A DNA stretch of 64,000 nucleotides from Pelagibius sp050043265. Lineage in GTDB: Bacteria; Pseudomonadota; Alphaproteobacteria; Kiloniellales; Kiloniellaceae. The notes under the pieces are model-generated. The model did not search any database and had not been told where the DNA came from. It saw nothing but the letters and a program-made list of their open reading frames with translations. Positions 19,495 to 27,339 of the stretch are shown here, in pieces. The position numbers were made by a program, and so were the translations under genes. Each line of letters opens with the position of its first letter. Within the stretch, counting starts at the first letter, position 1. The stretch spans positions 1-64,000 of the forward strand of contig JBHJIR010000053.1 of NCBI GenBank assembly GCA_050043265.1, written 5' to 3'.

Positions 19495-20736
19495 ATGTCC
19501 CAGGCCAGCGCCGCATCCGGCCCCGCCACCCCCCCGACCCCCGCTGCCGGGCCCGACGCCCAGAAGGCGCGTTTCGTTTGGGAGGACCCGCTGCTGCTGG
19601 AGGAACAGCTCAGCGAAGAGGAGCGCATGGTGCGCGACGCGGCGCGGGACTACTGCCAGGACAAGCTGATGCCGCGGATCCTGGAGGCCAACCGTCACGA
19701 AACCTTCGACCGCTCCATCATGACCGAGATGGGTGCCCTGGGCTTCCTCGGCGCGACCATCCCGGAGGACTACGGCTGCGCCGGGGTCAACCACGTCTGC
19801 TACGGCCTGATCGCCCGTGAGGTCGAGCGCGTCGATTCCGGCTACCGCTCGGCCATGTCGGTGCAGTCCAGCCTGGTGATGCATCCGATCTACAGCTACG
19901 GCAGCGAGGAGCAGCGCCGCAAGTACCTGCCGAAGCTGGCCACCGGCGAGCTGGTCGGCTGCTTCGGCCTGACCGAGCCGGACCACGGCTCCGACCCCGG
20001 CGGCATGAAGACCCGCGCCACGGCCGTCGACGGCGGCTACCGCCTGAAGGGCGCCAAGATGTGGATCACCAACTCGCCCATCGCCGACATCTTCATCGTC
20101 TGGGCCAAGGACGACACGGATAGCATCCGCGGCTTCATCCTGGAAAAGGGCATGGAAGGGCTCAGCGCCCCCAAGATCGAGGGCAAGTTCTCGCTGCGCG
20201 CCTCGATCACCGGCGAGATCGTCATGGACGACGTCTTCGTGCCGGCGGAAAACCTGCTGCCCAACGTCTCTGGCCTGAAGGGCCCCTTCGGCTGCCTCAA
20301 CAAGGCGCGTTACGGTATTTCCTGGGGCGCCCTCGGCGCCGCCGAGTTCTGCTGGCACGCCGCGCGCAGCTATACCCTGGATCGTAAGCAGTTCGGCCGC
20401 CCGCTGGCCGCCAACCAGCTGATCCAGAAGAAGCTGGCCGACATGCAGACCGAGGTCACCATCGGCCTGCAGGCCTGTCTGCAACTCGGCCGCCTGCTCG
20501 ACCAGGGCAAGGGCGCGCCCGAAGCGATCTCGCTGTGCAAGCGGAACTCCTGCGGCAAGTCGCTGGACATCGCCCGGCAGGCCCGCGACATGCACGGCGG
20601 CAACGGCGTGGCCGACGAGTATCACGTCATCCGCCACGTGATGAATCTGGAAGCGGTGAATACCTACGAGGGCACGCACGATGTCCACGCCCTCATCCTG
20701 GGCCGCGCCCAGACCGGTATCCAGGCGTTCTTCTAG
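19495..20736 (+). CDS. gcdH: Glutaryl-CoA dehydrogenase
   Basis: A 413-residue FAD acyl-CoA dehydrogenase that oxidatively decarboxylates glutaryl-CoA to crotonyl-CoA in lysine and tryptophan breakdown. GCDH features are FVWEDPLLLEEQLSEEERMV at the N-terminus, YRSAMSVQSSLVMHPIYSYG, then GCFGLTEPDHGSDPGGMKTR. The catalytic Glu is in TYEGTHDVHALILGRAQTG near the C-terminus. I chose the ATG at 19495 (MSQASAAS); the frame opens further upstream at 19354, but those residues are not family-like. A strong terminator follows. It is divergent from the small hypothetical gene. Confidence 0.93.
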   Translation: MSQASAASGPATPPTPAAGPDAQKARFVWEDPLLLEEQLSEEERMVRDAARDYCQDKLMPRILEANRHETFDRSIMTEMGALGFLGATIPEDYGCAGVNHVCYGLIAREVERVDSGYRSAMSVQSSLVMHPIYSYGSEEQRRKYLPKLATGELVGCFGLTEPDHGSDPGGMKTRATAVDGGYRLKGAKMWITNSPIADIFIVWAKDDTDSIRGFILEKGMEGLSAPKIEGKFSLRASITGEIVMDDVFVPAENLLPNVSGLKGPFGCLNKARYGISWGALGAAEFCWHAARSYTLDRKQFGRPLAANQLIQKKLADMQTEVTIGLQACLQLGRLLDQGKGAPEAISLCKRNSCGKSLDIARQARDMHGGNGVADEYHVIRHVMNLEAVNTYEGTHDVHALILGRAQTGIQAFF

Positions 20737-20770
20737 ACGCCGAGTCCTCAGCGAAGGCTTGAATCGAAGC

Positions 20771-20798
20771 GCCCCGGCCAAGTTGGCCGGGGCTTTTC
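20771..20798 (+). terminator. Intrinsic terminator of gcdH
   Basis: GCCCCGGCCA pairs with TGGCCGGGGC around a 3-base loop, giving a 10-bp GC-rich stem followed by TTTTCG, 34 bases after the gcdH stop. Confidence 0.85.
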
Positions 20799-20865
20799 GT
20801 ATCGTATGCGAGGGATGCGTGCAGAGCGCGCCCGGGAAGCCCCGGCACGCGCGGTAGAAAACCGG

Positions 20866-21333
20866 TCAGGCAGCACTCAGGTTGCGCGCCATGCTGGCCG
20901 GGGTCGACCAGAACTGCTGCACACGGCGCAGTGCATGATTGGCGGAGTCCAGTCCCTCTTCCGACAGCTGGATATCGCTCAGCTGGGTGGCATGCTGGTC
21001 AAACAGCGCCGAAAGGTTGCGATAAACCTCGACGCCCTTTTCCGCCGCCCGAACGTGGAAGGAGCGCCGATCGTGCGGCGACCGCTCCTGGATCAGATAG
21101 CCGTTCTCGACCATCTTCTTCACGTTGTAGGAGACGTTGGAGCCCAGGTAGTAGCCGCGCTGAGTCAGCTCGCCGATGGAAAGCTCTTCCTCACCGACGT
21201 TAAACAGGATCAGCGCCTGGACGTTGTTCAGGTCGCGGATGCCCTGGCGATCGAGATCGGCCTTGATCACTTCAAGGCACTGGCGGTGGAGCCGCTCGAT
21301 CAGCCCAATCAGTTCGAGATATTTAGACTTCAC
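20866..21333 (-). CDS. MarR-family regulator (LdtR-like)
   Basis: A 155-residue winged-helix regulator. The segment DLNNVQALILFNVGEEELSI, then GELTQRGYYLGSNVSYNVKK, reads as the recognition helices, followed by the wing LIQERSPHDRRSFHVRAAEK. This form, with the RGYYLGSNVSYNVKKM core, resembles alphaproteobacterial LdtR proteins, which in Liberibacter and Sinorhizobium act on an L,D-transpeptidase gene. No such target gene lies here, so the regulon is unknown. It stands alone, ending 129 bases from the convergent gcdH, with a 250-base AT-richer region upstream. Confidence 0.8.
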   Translation of the reverse strand: MKSKYLELIGLIERLHRQCLEVIKADLDRQGIRDLNNVQALILFNVGEEELSIGELTQRGYYLGSNVSYNVKKMVENGYLIQERSPHDRRSFHVRAAEKGVEVYRNLSALFDQHATQLSDIQLSEEGLDSANHALRRVQQFWSTPASMARNLSAA

Positions 21334-21477
21334 GTTACCCTCGCATAAATCATGGTCACAAAACCGATGGCTTTATTGCAAAGACTAGCCGGAAGCCCGT
21401 TAAACTTTACTTAATGGATAACTCTTCTAACCACTTGATTTTATTTATATTTCTTGGCGGAGACGCCGAATGTCACA

Positions 21478-21505
21478 GAATTGGCGCCCGCCGGCCGCCC
21501 AATTC
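21478..21505. repeat. Inverted repeat in the intergenic region upstream of the MarR gene
   Basis: GAATTGG (21478-21484) and CCAATTC (21499-21505) form a 7-bp inverted repeat around a 14-base GC-rich centre. The 250-base gap 21334-21583 is otherwise AT-richer than its surroundings and holds no convincing gene. The repeat could be an operator or the end of a transcript. No U-run follows on either strand. Confidence 0.3.
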
Positions 21506-21583
21506 GGCACTCTGGGGTGCGCCGTGTAAAACCCACGGTTTTCATAGGCCTGGCAGCCTTCCGCCCCCTTCAGCACCCCTTCG

Positions 21584-22480
21584 TCAGCGCGCACCTTCGA
21601 TCAGCTTGATGATGGCCGAATAGTCCAGCCCGCCGTGACCGGCGTTAACGAAGAGGGTGTAGAGCGCTGCGGCCTCCGCCCCCAGCGGGGTCGCGGCTCC
21701 GGCGTGGTTGGCTGCCGCCTGGGCCAACTTGAGGTCCTTGTGCATCATCGCTGCCGCAAAACCCGGCTGGAAGTCGCGGTTGGCCGCCGAGGTCTCGACG
21801 ATACCCGCCACCGGCAAGTGGTTCAGCATCGCCCAGCAGGACCCGGACGCCTTGGAACTGATGTCGAAGAGCACCTTGGGATCCAGCCCCAGCTTCTCGC
21901 CCAGGCTGAAGGCCTCCGATACCGCGATCATCGAGATGCCGAGGATCATGTTATTGCAGATCTTCGCCGCCTGGCCGTTGCCGGCGCCGCCGGCATGGAC
22001 GATGTTGCGGCCCATGATCTCGAACAGCGGCTTACCCATGGCGAAGGCTTCGTCGGGGCCGCCGACCATGAAGGTCAGCGTGCCGGCCTCGGCCCCGGAC
22101 ACACCGCCGGAGACCGGTGCGTCCAGCATCAGCTGGCCCTGCTCCGCCGCCACGGCGTGAACCTCACGTGAGCTCGCCACGTCGATGGTCGAGGAGTCGA
22201 TGAACAGGGTTCCCTTGGCCGCGGCCGCCAGCAGGCCGTCCCCGCCCAGATAGACCGTGCGCACATGCTCGCCGGCCGGCAGCATGGTCACCACCGCCTC
22301 GGCCCCGTCCACCACGCCCTGGGCCGACGCCGCCACCGTCAGACCGGCCGCGGCAGCCGACTGCTGCGCCTGCGGCGACAGATCGAAGCCGATGATCTCA
22401 TGTCCGGCTTTCGCGAGGTTCTTGGCCATCGGCAACCCCATGTTGCCCAGACCCAGAAATCCAATACGCGCCATGTCCAT
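21584..22480 (-). CDS. mmsB: 3-hydroxyisobutyrate dehydrogenase
   Basis: A 298-residue NAD-dependent enzyme oxidising 3-hydroxyisobutyrate to methylmalonate semialdehyde in valine degradation. Motifs are IGFLGLGNMGLPMAKNLAKA (Rossmann GxGxxG), then LDAPVSGGVSGAEAGTLTFM for substrate binding. The catalytic Lys is in GNGQAAKICNNMILGISMIA. It is the last gene of a three-gene valine operon on the minus strand, 40 bases after the 3-hydroxyisobutyryl-CoA hydrolase. The next enzyme, MmsA, is not in the window. Confidence 0.93.
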   Translation of the reverse strand: MDMARIGFLGLGNMGLPMAKNLAKAGHEIIGFDLSPQAQQSAAAAGLTVAASAQGVVDGAEAVVTMLPAGEHVRTVYLGGDGLLAAAAKGTLFIDSSTIDVASSREVHAVAAEQGQLMLDAPVSGGVSGAEAGTLTFMVGGPDEAFAMGKPLFEIMGRNIVHAGGAGNGQAAKICNNMILGISMIAVSEAFSLGEKLGLDPKVLFDISSKASGSCWAMLNHLPVAGIVETSAANRDFQPGFAAAMMHKDLKLAQAAANHAGAATPLGAEAAALYTLFVNAGHGGLDYSAIIKLIEGAR

Positions 22481-22520
22481 CCTCCCTGCTTATGCAATTT
22501 TGTGTCTTGTTGTCGGCGTG

Positions 22521-23585
22521 TCAGGCAAACACGAGGTCGCCGTCCCCAAGCGGGCGAAAGTAGCTCTCCACCGCCTCGGGCGTTACCGCAGCGAGATCGC
22601 CCGGCGACCATTTCGGCTGGTTGTCCTTGTCGACCAGCACCGCGCGGATGCCCTCGTAGAAGTCGCCGCCGGCCATGAAGGCCTGGCTCATCCGGTATTC
22701 CTGGATCATTGCCTGGTCGAAGTCGAGCGCCGCGCCCTTATCGAGCTGGGCGAAGGTCACCTTCAGGCTGGTCGGGGGCTGCTTGCGGATGATGCGGGCG
22801 ACCTTGGCGCCCCACTCATCACCGGACTCGTCCAGCGCATGCAGAATGGACTCCACCGAGCGCGCGGAGAAGCAGTGCTCGCTGAGATCCTGGTGGGCGC
22901 CGCGCTCCGCCGGACCGGGATCGGCCTTGAAGCGATCGATCACCTGATCGACCAAAGTCTCGGCGCCGTCCTTGCTCCAATCCAGTGCGGTCAGCGCCGC
23001 CATCAGGTCATCGACCCTGTCGCTTGGAACGTAGTCGGTCGCAACGCCGCAGTGAATCGCATCGGCGGCGTGCAGCCGCCAGCCGGTGAGCGCCAGGAAC
23101 AGGCCGAGACGACCCGGCAGCCGCGGCAGAAAGTAGGAGCCGCCGACGTCCGGAAACAGGCCGATGCCCACTTCCGGCATGGCCAGCATGGTGCGGTCGC
23201 CCGCGATCCGGTGGCTGCCGTGGACCGACAGGCCGACGCCGCCGCCCATGGTGATGCCGTCGATGAGGGCGACATAGGGTTTTGCGAAGGTATGGATCAG
23301 CCGGTTGAGCCGGTATTCCTCGCGGAAGAAATCCTCGGTCATGCGATCGCCCTGGCGCCCCGCCTCCCACACCGCGCGCACGTCGCCGCCGGCGCAGAAG
23401 GCCCGCTCACCCGCACCGCGAATCACCACCGCCTTGACGGTGGAATCTTCCTGCCAGGCAGCGAGCTGCGGGCTGATCCGGTGGATCATGTCCAGGGTCA
23501 GCGCGTTCAATGCCTTCGGCCGGTTCAGGGTAATAGTTCCGACGCCGTGCTGCGCCTCGAAGAGAACGTCCTCGGTTTCGCTCAT
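22521..23585 (-). CDS. 3-hydroxyisobutyryl-CoA hydrolase (enoyl-CoA hydratase fold)
   Basis: A 354-residue crotonase-fold enzyme. The oxyanion-hole region GAGERAFCAGGDVRAVWEAG near residue 60 and MGGGVGLSVHGSHRIAGDRT near 110 are clear. MLAMPEVGIGLFPDVGGSYF, then the long C-terminal half (to residue 354), separates it from plain enoyl-CoA hydratases and matches the HIBCH subgroup. It releases free 3-hydroxyisobutyrate, the substrate of the next gene. It lies 63 bases after the acyl-CoA dehydrogenase gene. Confidence 0.9.
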   Translation of the reverse strand: MSETEDVLFEAQHGVGTITLNRPKALNALTLDMIHRISPQLAAWQEDSTVKAVVIRGAGERAFCAGGDVRAVWEAGRQGDRMTEDFFREEYRLNRLIHTFAKPYVALIDGITMGGGVGLSVHGSHRIAGDRTMLAMPEVGIGLFPDVGGSYFLPRLPGRLGLFLALTGWRLHAADAIHCGVATDYVPSDRVDDLMAALTALDWSKDGAETLVDQVIDRFKADPGPAERGAHQDLSEHCFSARSVESILHALDESGDEWGAKVARIIRKQPPTSLKVTFAQLDKGAALDFDQAMIQEYRMSQAFMAGGDFYEGIRAVLVDKDNQPKWSPGDLAAVTPEAVESYFRPLGDGDLVFA

Positions 23586-23648
23586 TGCTTCTCGCTTACG
23601 ATAAAAAAGGGTCCACTTGCCGCTCCAGGGCGCCGCTCCGGCGTACCG

Positions 23649-24788
23649 TTATTGAGACAGCAGCTTGCGGGCGATGATCACGCGCATGATCTCGTTGGTG
23701 CCTTCGAGGAGCTGGTGAACGCGCAGATCCCGGAAGTAACGCTCGATGGGATATTCCTTGATATAGCCGTAGCCGCCGTGCAGTTGCAGCGCCTCGTCGG
23801 TCACCTTGAAACCGACGTCGGTGGCGAAGCGCTTCGCCATGGCGCAAAACTGTGTCTTGTCCGGCGCGTTGTCGTCGAGCGCCTGGGCAGCGCGCCAGAC
23901 CATCAAGCGGGCAGCATCCAGTTCCGTAGCCATGTCGGCCAGCTTGAACTGCAGCGCCTGGAAATCGGCCAGGGGGCGGCCGAACTGCTGGCGCTCCTTC
24001 ACGTGCGCCAGCGCCGCCGCCAGGCAGGCGCGCGCACCGCCCAGGGAGCAGGCCGCGATATTCACCCGGCCCCCGTCCAGGCCCTGCATCGCAAACCGGA
24101 ATCCGGCGCCTTCGGAGCCGAGCAGGTTGGCCACAGGTACACGGGCGTCTTCAAAGATCACCGCCGCGGTCGGCTGGCTGTTCCAGCCCAGCTTCTTCTC
24201 CTTCTTGCCGAAGGAAAGGCCCGCCGTGTCCTTGGGCACGATAAGCGCGGACACGCCCTCGGCACCCGGACCGCCGGTACGGCACATCACCAGGTAGACG
24301 TCGCTGGAGCCGCCGCCGGAGATGAAGGCCTTCGAGCCGTTGAGCACGTAGTGATCACCGTCGCGCTCTGCCTTGGTCTTCAGCGACGCCGCGTCGGAGC
24401 CGGCACCCGGCTCGGTCAGGCAATAGCTGGCGAAGTGATCCATGCTCAGCAGCTTGGGCAGAAAAGCCGCGCGCTGGGCGTCGCTGCCGAAGCTGTCGAT
24501 CATCCAGGCGACCATGTTGTGGATGGAAATGTAGGCGGCCGTCGAGGGGCAGGCCGCCGCCAACTCCTCGAAAATCACCGCCGCGTCGAAGCGCGTGAGC
24601 CCGCTGCCGCCGGAGCTCTCTCGCACGTAGATGCCGGCCAGGCCGAGGGCCGCGGCCTTGCGCAGCGAGTCGACAGGAAACGTCGTCGCCTCGTCCCAGG
24701 CCGCCGCATGAGGGGCGATTTCTTCGCCGGCGAATTGGCGCGCCATGTCCTGGAAGGCGCGCTGCTCGTCATTCAGGTCGAAACTCAT
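23649..24788 (-). CDS. Acyl-CoA dehydrogenase, probably isobutyryl-CoA dehydrogenase
   Basis: A 379-residue flavoprotein of the ACAD family. Seen are FASYCLTEPGAGSDAASLKT near residue 125, the C-terminal LQLHGGYGYIKEYPIERYFR, and the catalytic Glu of LLEGTNEIMRVI. The best reading is isobutyryl-CoA dehydrogenase, because it leads an operon with 3-hydroxyisobutyryl-CoA hydrolase and 3-hydroxyisobutyrate dehydrogenase. Sequence alone would not exclude another short branched substrate. No dedicated regulator lies adjacent. Confidence 0.88.
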   Translation of the reverse strand: MSFDLNDEQRAFQDMARQFAGEEIAPHAAAWDEATTFPVDSLRKAAALGLAGIYVRESSGGSGLTRFDAAVIFEELAAACPSTAAYISIHNMVAWMIDSFGSDAQRAAFLPKLLSMDHFASYCLTEPGAGSDAASLKTKAERDGDHYVLNGSKAFISGGGSSDVYLVMCRTGGPGAEGVSALIVPKDTAGLSFGKKEKKLGWNSQPTAAVIFEDARVPVANLLGSEGAGFRFAMQGLDGGRVNIAACSLGGARACLAAALAHVKERQQFGRPLADFQALQFKLADMATELDAARLMVWRAAQALDDNAPDKTQFCAMAKRFATDVGFKVTDEALQLHGGYGYIKEYPIERYFRDLRVHQLLEGTNEIMRVIIARKLLSQ

Positions 24789-24952
24789 CAGGGAAGCGTC
24801 CGCACGGGGCCCGGAACCGGCAGGGCCAGAAGAAATGGTCCTACGACGAGCCGCGATGATAGTTGGCCGCCCCAGGGTGTCAATCCAGGCATGGCCGTAG
24901 CCGCCGGGGGGCCGCCAAGGCGGCCTGCCGGGACGCGTCTGGCGGCATAACG

Positions 24953-25486
24953 CTATGCGATGAACTGGAGGCCGCCGAGGACCATGTTCGGCCTCTCGCC
25001 AGGGGACCCAAGCGGCAACAGAAGCCCGTGCAGGCGCCGGTCGCCATCCGAAGTGACCGAGCGATAGCTCAGGTCGATGAAGACTGGCGCCTGTGTGCCT
25101 GCAACCTCCTCGCAGGCCAGCATGGCCTTCTCCTGCAGCGCCTGCTCCTGCGGATTACCTTTGGCCATCAGGCTGCGCAGCGTAAGCCCCTGTACGTTAC
25201 GCCCGGCATGCTCCACGATATGACCGCCGACCAGCCGATAGCGGAAATCCGGCGGGTCGCGCAGCACATCGATCAGCAGCAGATGCTCGAGCAGGGAGGG
25301 AATATCAACCGGGTCGATGTCCGCGCGGGCGGGAAACGCCCTGCCCCGGCACCGAGACTGCCAATAGGCGTGCAGGTCCGAGAGGACAGCCGGCAGTTCA
25401 GGAACAGCCTTGCCATCCTGGTCGCGAAATTCCGCGCCCTGCAACCTGTAGACGGTCAGCCCTGCTAAACAGCCATCCGACGACAT
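24953..25486 (-). CDS. PAS_5-type PAS-domain protein
   Basis: A 177-residue protein with a single PAS-like domain of the PAS_5 kind common in alphaproteobacteria. Diagnostic features are the leading helix AVLSDLHAYWQSRCRGRAFP, then ARADIDPVDIPSLLEHLLLI. The following strand region is PPDFRYRLVGGHIVEHAGRN, and the C-terminal stretch is SVTSDGDRRLHGLLLPLGSP. No output domain is attached. Members of this family have no settled function. It is divergent from the metY leader. Confidence 0.8.
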   Translation of the reverse strand: MSSDGCLAGLTVYRLQGAEFRDQDGKAVPELPAVLSDLHAYWQSRCRGRAFPARADIDPVDIPSLLEHLLLIDVLRDPPDFRYRLVGGHIVEHAGRNVQGLTLRSLMAKGNPQEQALQEKAMLACEEVAGTQAPVFIDLSYRSVTSDGDRRLHGLLLPLGSPGERPNMVLGGLQFIA

Positions 25487-25668
25487 TGAATACCCATCTC
25501 TAAGAATACCAATCTCTAACGTAGAGTGGAGCCGAAAATATCCCGCCCCGATTGAAAAAATTCAACATTTTAAATCGCACTAGTTGTCGGCGAATTTCGC
25601 CTTGCGGTCAATATACAATCCATCCGCAGATTGAATTTTACCGCCCCCGGTCATCCACCAGAACGCGC

Positions 25669-25697
25669 TTGACAAGGGCCGCCCATCGGGGCTTTCA
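25669..25697 (+). promoter_or_regulatory. Candidate promoter of the metY leader
   Basis: TTGACA at 25669-25674 is a perfect -35. Seventeen bases later lies CTTTCA (25692-25697), a weak -10. A start near 25704 would place the first aptamer (from 25707) at the 5' end of the transcript, which supports the call. Confidence 0.45.
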
Positions 25698-25705
25698 TCT
25701 GGGTC

Positions 25706-25756
25706 TGCGCCGATTTGTTCTCAGCTTGCGGGCGCGTTAAAAATGCGGCTAAACGA
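25706..25756 (+). promoter_or_regulatory. SAM-II riboswitch, first aptamer
   Basis: This fits the SAM-II pseudoknot. P1 is GCGCC (25707-25711) with GGCGC (25731-25735). The following GATTTG supplies ATTT for pairing with AAAT (25741-25744). AGC (25723-25725) pairs with GCT (25748-25750), and the conserved AGCTTGC and GCTAAA are present. The class occurs upstream of methionine genes in alphaproteobacteria. A terminator begins 9 bases downstream, so it should act on transcription. Confidence 0.82.
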
Positions 25757-25764
25757 GTGGTTCG

Positions 25765-25800
25765 AAACCGCCCGGCATGCCGTGGCGGTTTTTTTGTTTT
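25765..25800 (+). terminator. Intrinsic terminator under aptamer 1
   Basis: AAACCGCC (25765-25772) pairs with GGCGGTTT (25784-25791), extended by CGG/CCG inside, then TTTTTTGTTTT. No upstream plus-strand gene needs it. CGGGCG (25729-25734), which overlaps the 3' strand of P1, is complementary to CGCCCG (25769-25774) in the terminator, a plausible antiterminator when SAM is absent. Confidence 0.85.
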
Positions 25801-25825
25801 TTCGGTCTGATCCTCCTGATACGGG

Positions 25826-25879
25826 TCCGCGGTGATTTGAGGGGTAGCTTGCTCCGCGTCAACAAAGGCTAAAAAACCA
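25826..25879 (+). promoter_or_regulatory. SAM-II riboswitch, second aptamer
   Basis: P1 is CGCGG (25828-25832) with CCGCG (25854-25858). TGATTTGA follows, and TTTG (25836-25839) can pair with CAAA (25863-25866). TAGC (25845-25848) pairs with GCTA (25868-25871). The conserved TAGCTTGC and GGCTAAAAAA are present. No U-run follows. GGGGCCC (25889-25895) can pair with GGGCCC (25933-25938) over the ribosome binding site, so translational control is likely. Confidence 0.82.
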
Positions 25880-25943
25880 GTCCCTGGTGGGGCCCCTCGG
25901 GCAAAGACAACGACCGACACGCTCAATCGAAAGGGCCCGAACC

Positions 25944-27266
25944 ATGACGAAGACACCGAAGCAGACCATCCATCCGGAAACCCTCGCCCTGCATGCAGGC
26001 TACCGCAGCGATCCGCACACCGGCGCCGTCGCGGTGCCGATCTACCAGACCACGTCGTACGAGTTTCACGACACCGGCCATGCGGCGAACCTCTTCGCGC
26101 TGAAAGAACTCGGCAACATCTATTCGCGGATCATGAATCCGACCTGCGATGTGCTGGAGCAGCGGATCACCGCGCTGGAGGGCGGCGCCGCCGCGCTGGC
26201 CGTGTCCTCCGGCCAGGCGGCCTCGGCGATCTCGATTCAGAATATCGCCGGCACCGGCGACAATATCGTCAGTTCGACCGACCTGTACGGCGGCTCCTGG
26301 AACCTCTTCGCCAACTCCTTCAAGAACTTCGGCATCGAAGTCCGCTTCGTCGATCCGAGCGACCCGGAAAACTTCCGCCGCGCCACCGACGACCGCACCC
26401 GGGCCTATTACGCCGAGACGCTGCCGAACCCTAAACTGAAGGTGTTCCCGATCAGCGAGGTCGCGGCCATCGGCGAGGAACTGGGCGTGCCCCTGATCGT
26501 CGACAACACCGCGGCCCCGGTTATCTGCAAGCCGCTGAAGCACGGCGCACACATCGTGGTCTACTCGACCACCAAGTACATCGGCGGCCACGGCACCTCG
26601 ATCGGCGGCATCATCGTCGACGGCGGCACTTTCGATTGGGAGAAAAATGCCGCGCGCTTCCCCGGCCTGAACCAGCCGGACCCCAGCTACCACGTCGCGG
26701 TATGGACCGAGGCGGTGAAGCCGCTGGGCCCCATCGCCTACATCCTGAAGGCGCGGGTCACGCTGCAGCGCGATCTCGGCTACGCACTCAGCCCCTTCAA
26801 TGCCTTTCTCTTCCTGCAAGGCCTGGAGACGCTGCCCTTGCGCATCCGCGAGCACAGCCGCAACGCCGCGGCGGTCGCAAAATTCCTGGAAGGGCATCCG
26901 GATGTCACCACCGTCATCCATCCGTCACTGCAGGACGGCGAGACGCGACGGCGGGCAGACAACTACCTGACCGGCGGCTACGGCGGCCTGGTCGGCTTCG
27001 AGCTGGCCGGCGGCCTGCAGGCGGGGCGCCGCTTCATCGATGCCCTGCAGCTGCTCTACCACGTCGCCAACATCGGCGACGCGCGCAGCCTGGCAATCCA
27101 TCCGGCCTCCACCACCCACTCGCAGCTGACACCGGACGAACAGCAAGCGACCGGGGTCACCGACGGCTACGTGCGCCTGTCGATCGGCCTGGAACACATC
27201 GACGACATCCTGGCCGATCTCGATCAGGCGCTGACCGCGTCGCGCGCCGCCGTCGCCGCCGAGTGA
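25944..27266 (+). CDS. metY: O-acetylhomoserine aminocarboxypropyltransferase (homocysteine synthase)
   Basis: A 440-residue PLP enzyme of the Cys/Met metabolism family that makes homocysteine from O-acetylhomoserine and sulfide. MetY-type features are ETLALHAGYRSDPHTGAVAV, PIYQTTSYEFHDTGHAANLF, and the PLP-lysine segment VVYSTTKYIGGHGTSIGGII near residue 210. SLAIHPASTTHSQLTPDEQQ near the C-terminus is also MetY-like. AAGGG at 25931-25935 lies 8 bases before the chosen ATG. Control by the tandem SAM-II leader fits its position as a SAM-supply gene. The gene after it (isochorismatase fold) begins 73 bases on. Confidence 0.95.
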   Translation: MTKTPKQTIHPETLALHAGYRSDPHTGAVAVPIYQTTSYEFHDTGHAANLFALKELGNIYSRIMNPTCDVLEQRITALEGGAAALAVSSGQAASAISIQNIAGTGDNIVSSTDLYGGSWNLFANSFKNFGIEVRFVDPSDPENFRRATDDRTRAYYAETLPNPKLKVFPISEVAAIGEELGVPLIVDNTAAPVICKPLKHGAHIVVYSTTKYIGGHGTSIGGIIVDGGTFDWEKNAARFPGLNQPDPSYHVAVWTEAVKPLGPIAYILKARVTLQRDLGYALSPFNAFLFLQGLETLPLRIREHSRNAAAVAKFLEGHPDVTTVIHPSLQDGETRRRADNYLTGGYGGLVGFELAGGLQAGRRFIDALQLLYHVANIGDARSLAIHPASTTHSQLTPDEQQATGVTDGYVRLSIGLEHIDDILADLDQALTASRAAVAAE

Positions 27267-27339
27267 CCGGCCAACGCTAGGGCTTGGGAGGGCGCGGGCG
27301 AACGGCCACGCCCTCCCCCCCTTGAGCGGTCGAAAACCG

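Larger units (their letters stand above)
25487..25943. other. 457-base intergenic leader of metY
   Basis: The longest non-coding stretch in the window. The first 180 bases are AT-rich, with the direct repeat ATCTCTAA and an A-rich run near 25550-25580. The rest holds, in order, a -35-like TTGACA, a SAM-II aptamer, an intrinsic terminator, a second SAM-II aptamer, and a GC-rich segment leading to the metY start. No open reading frame with coding character was seen. Confidence 0.8.

Noticed and set aside
21414..21623. A 69-codon plus-strand frame starting in the AT-richer gap
   Set aside because: It runs into the 3' end of mmsB, has no ribosome binding site and no family-like sequence.
22257..24950. 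A plus-strand open frame of nearly 900 codons
   Set aside because: It lies wholly antisense to the three valine-catabolism genes, which have clear family motifs. Long antisense frames are common in GC-rich DNA. The translation has no recognisable domain.
25755..25775. A T-arm-like GGTTCGAAACC suggesting a tRNA fragment
   Set aside because: No matching acceptor, D or anticodon arm is found. The sequence is the spacer and 5' arm of the terminator below aptamer 1.
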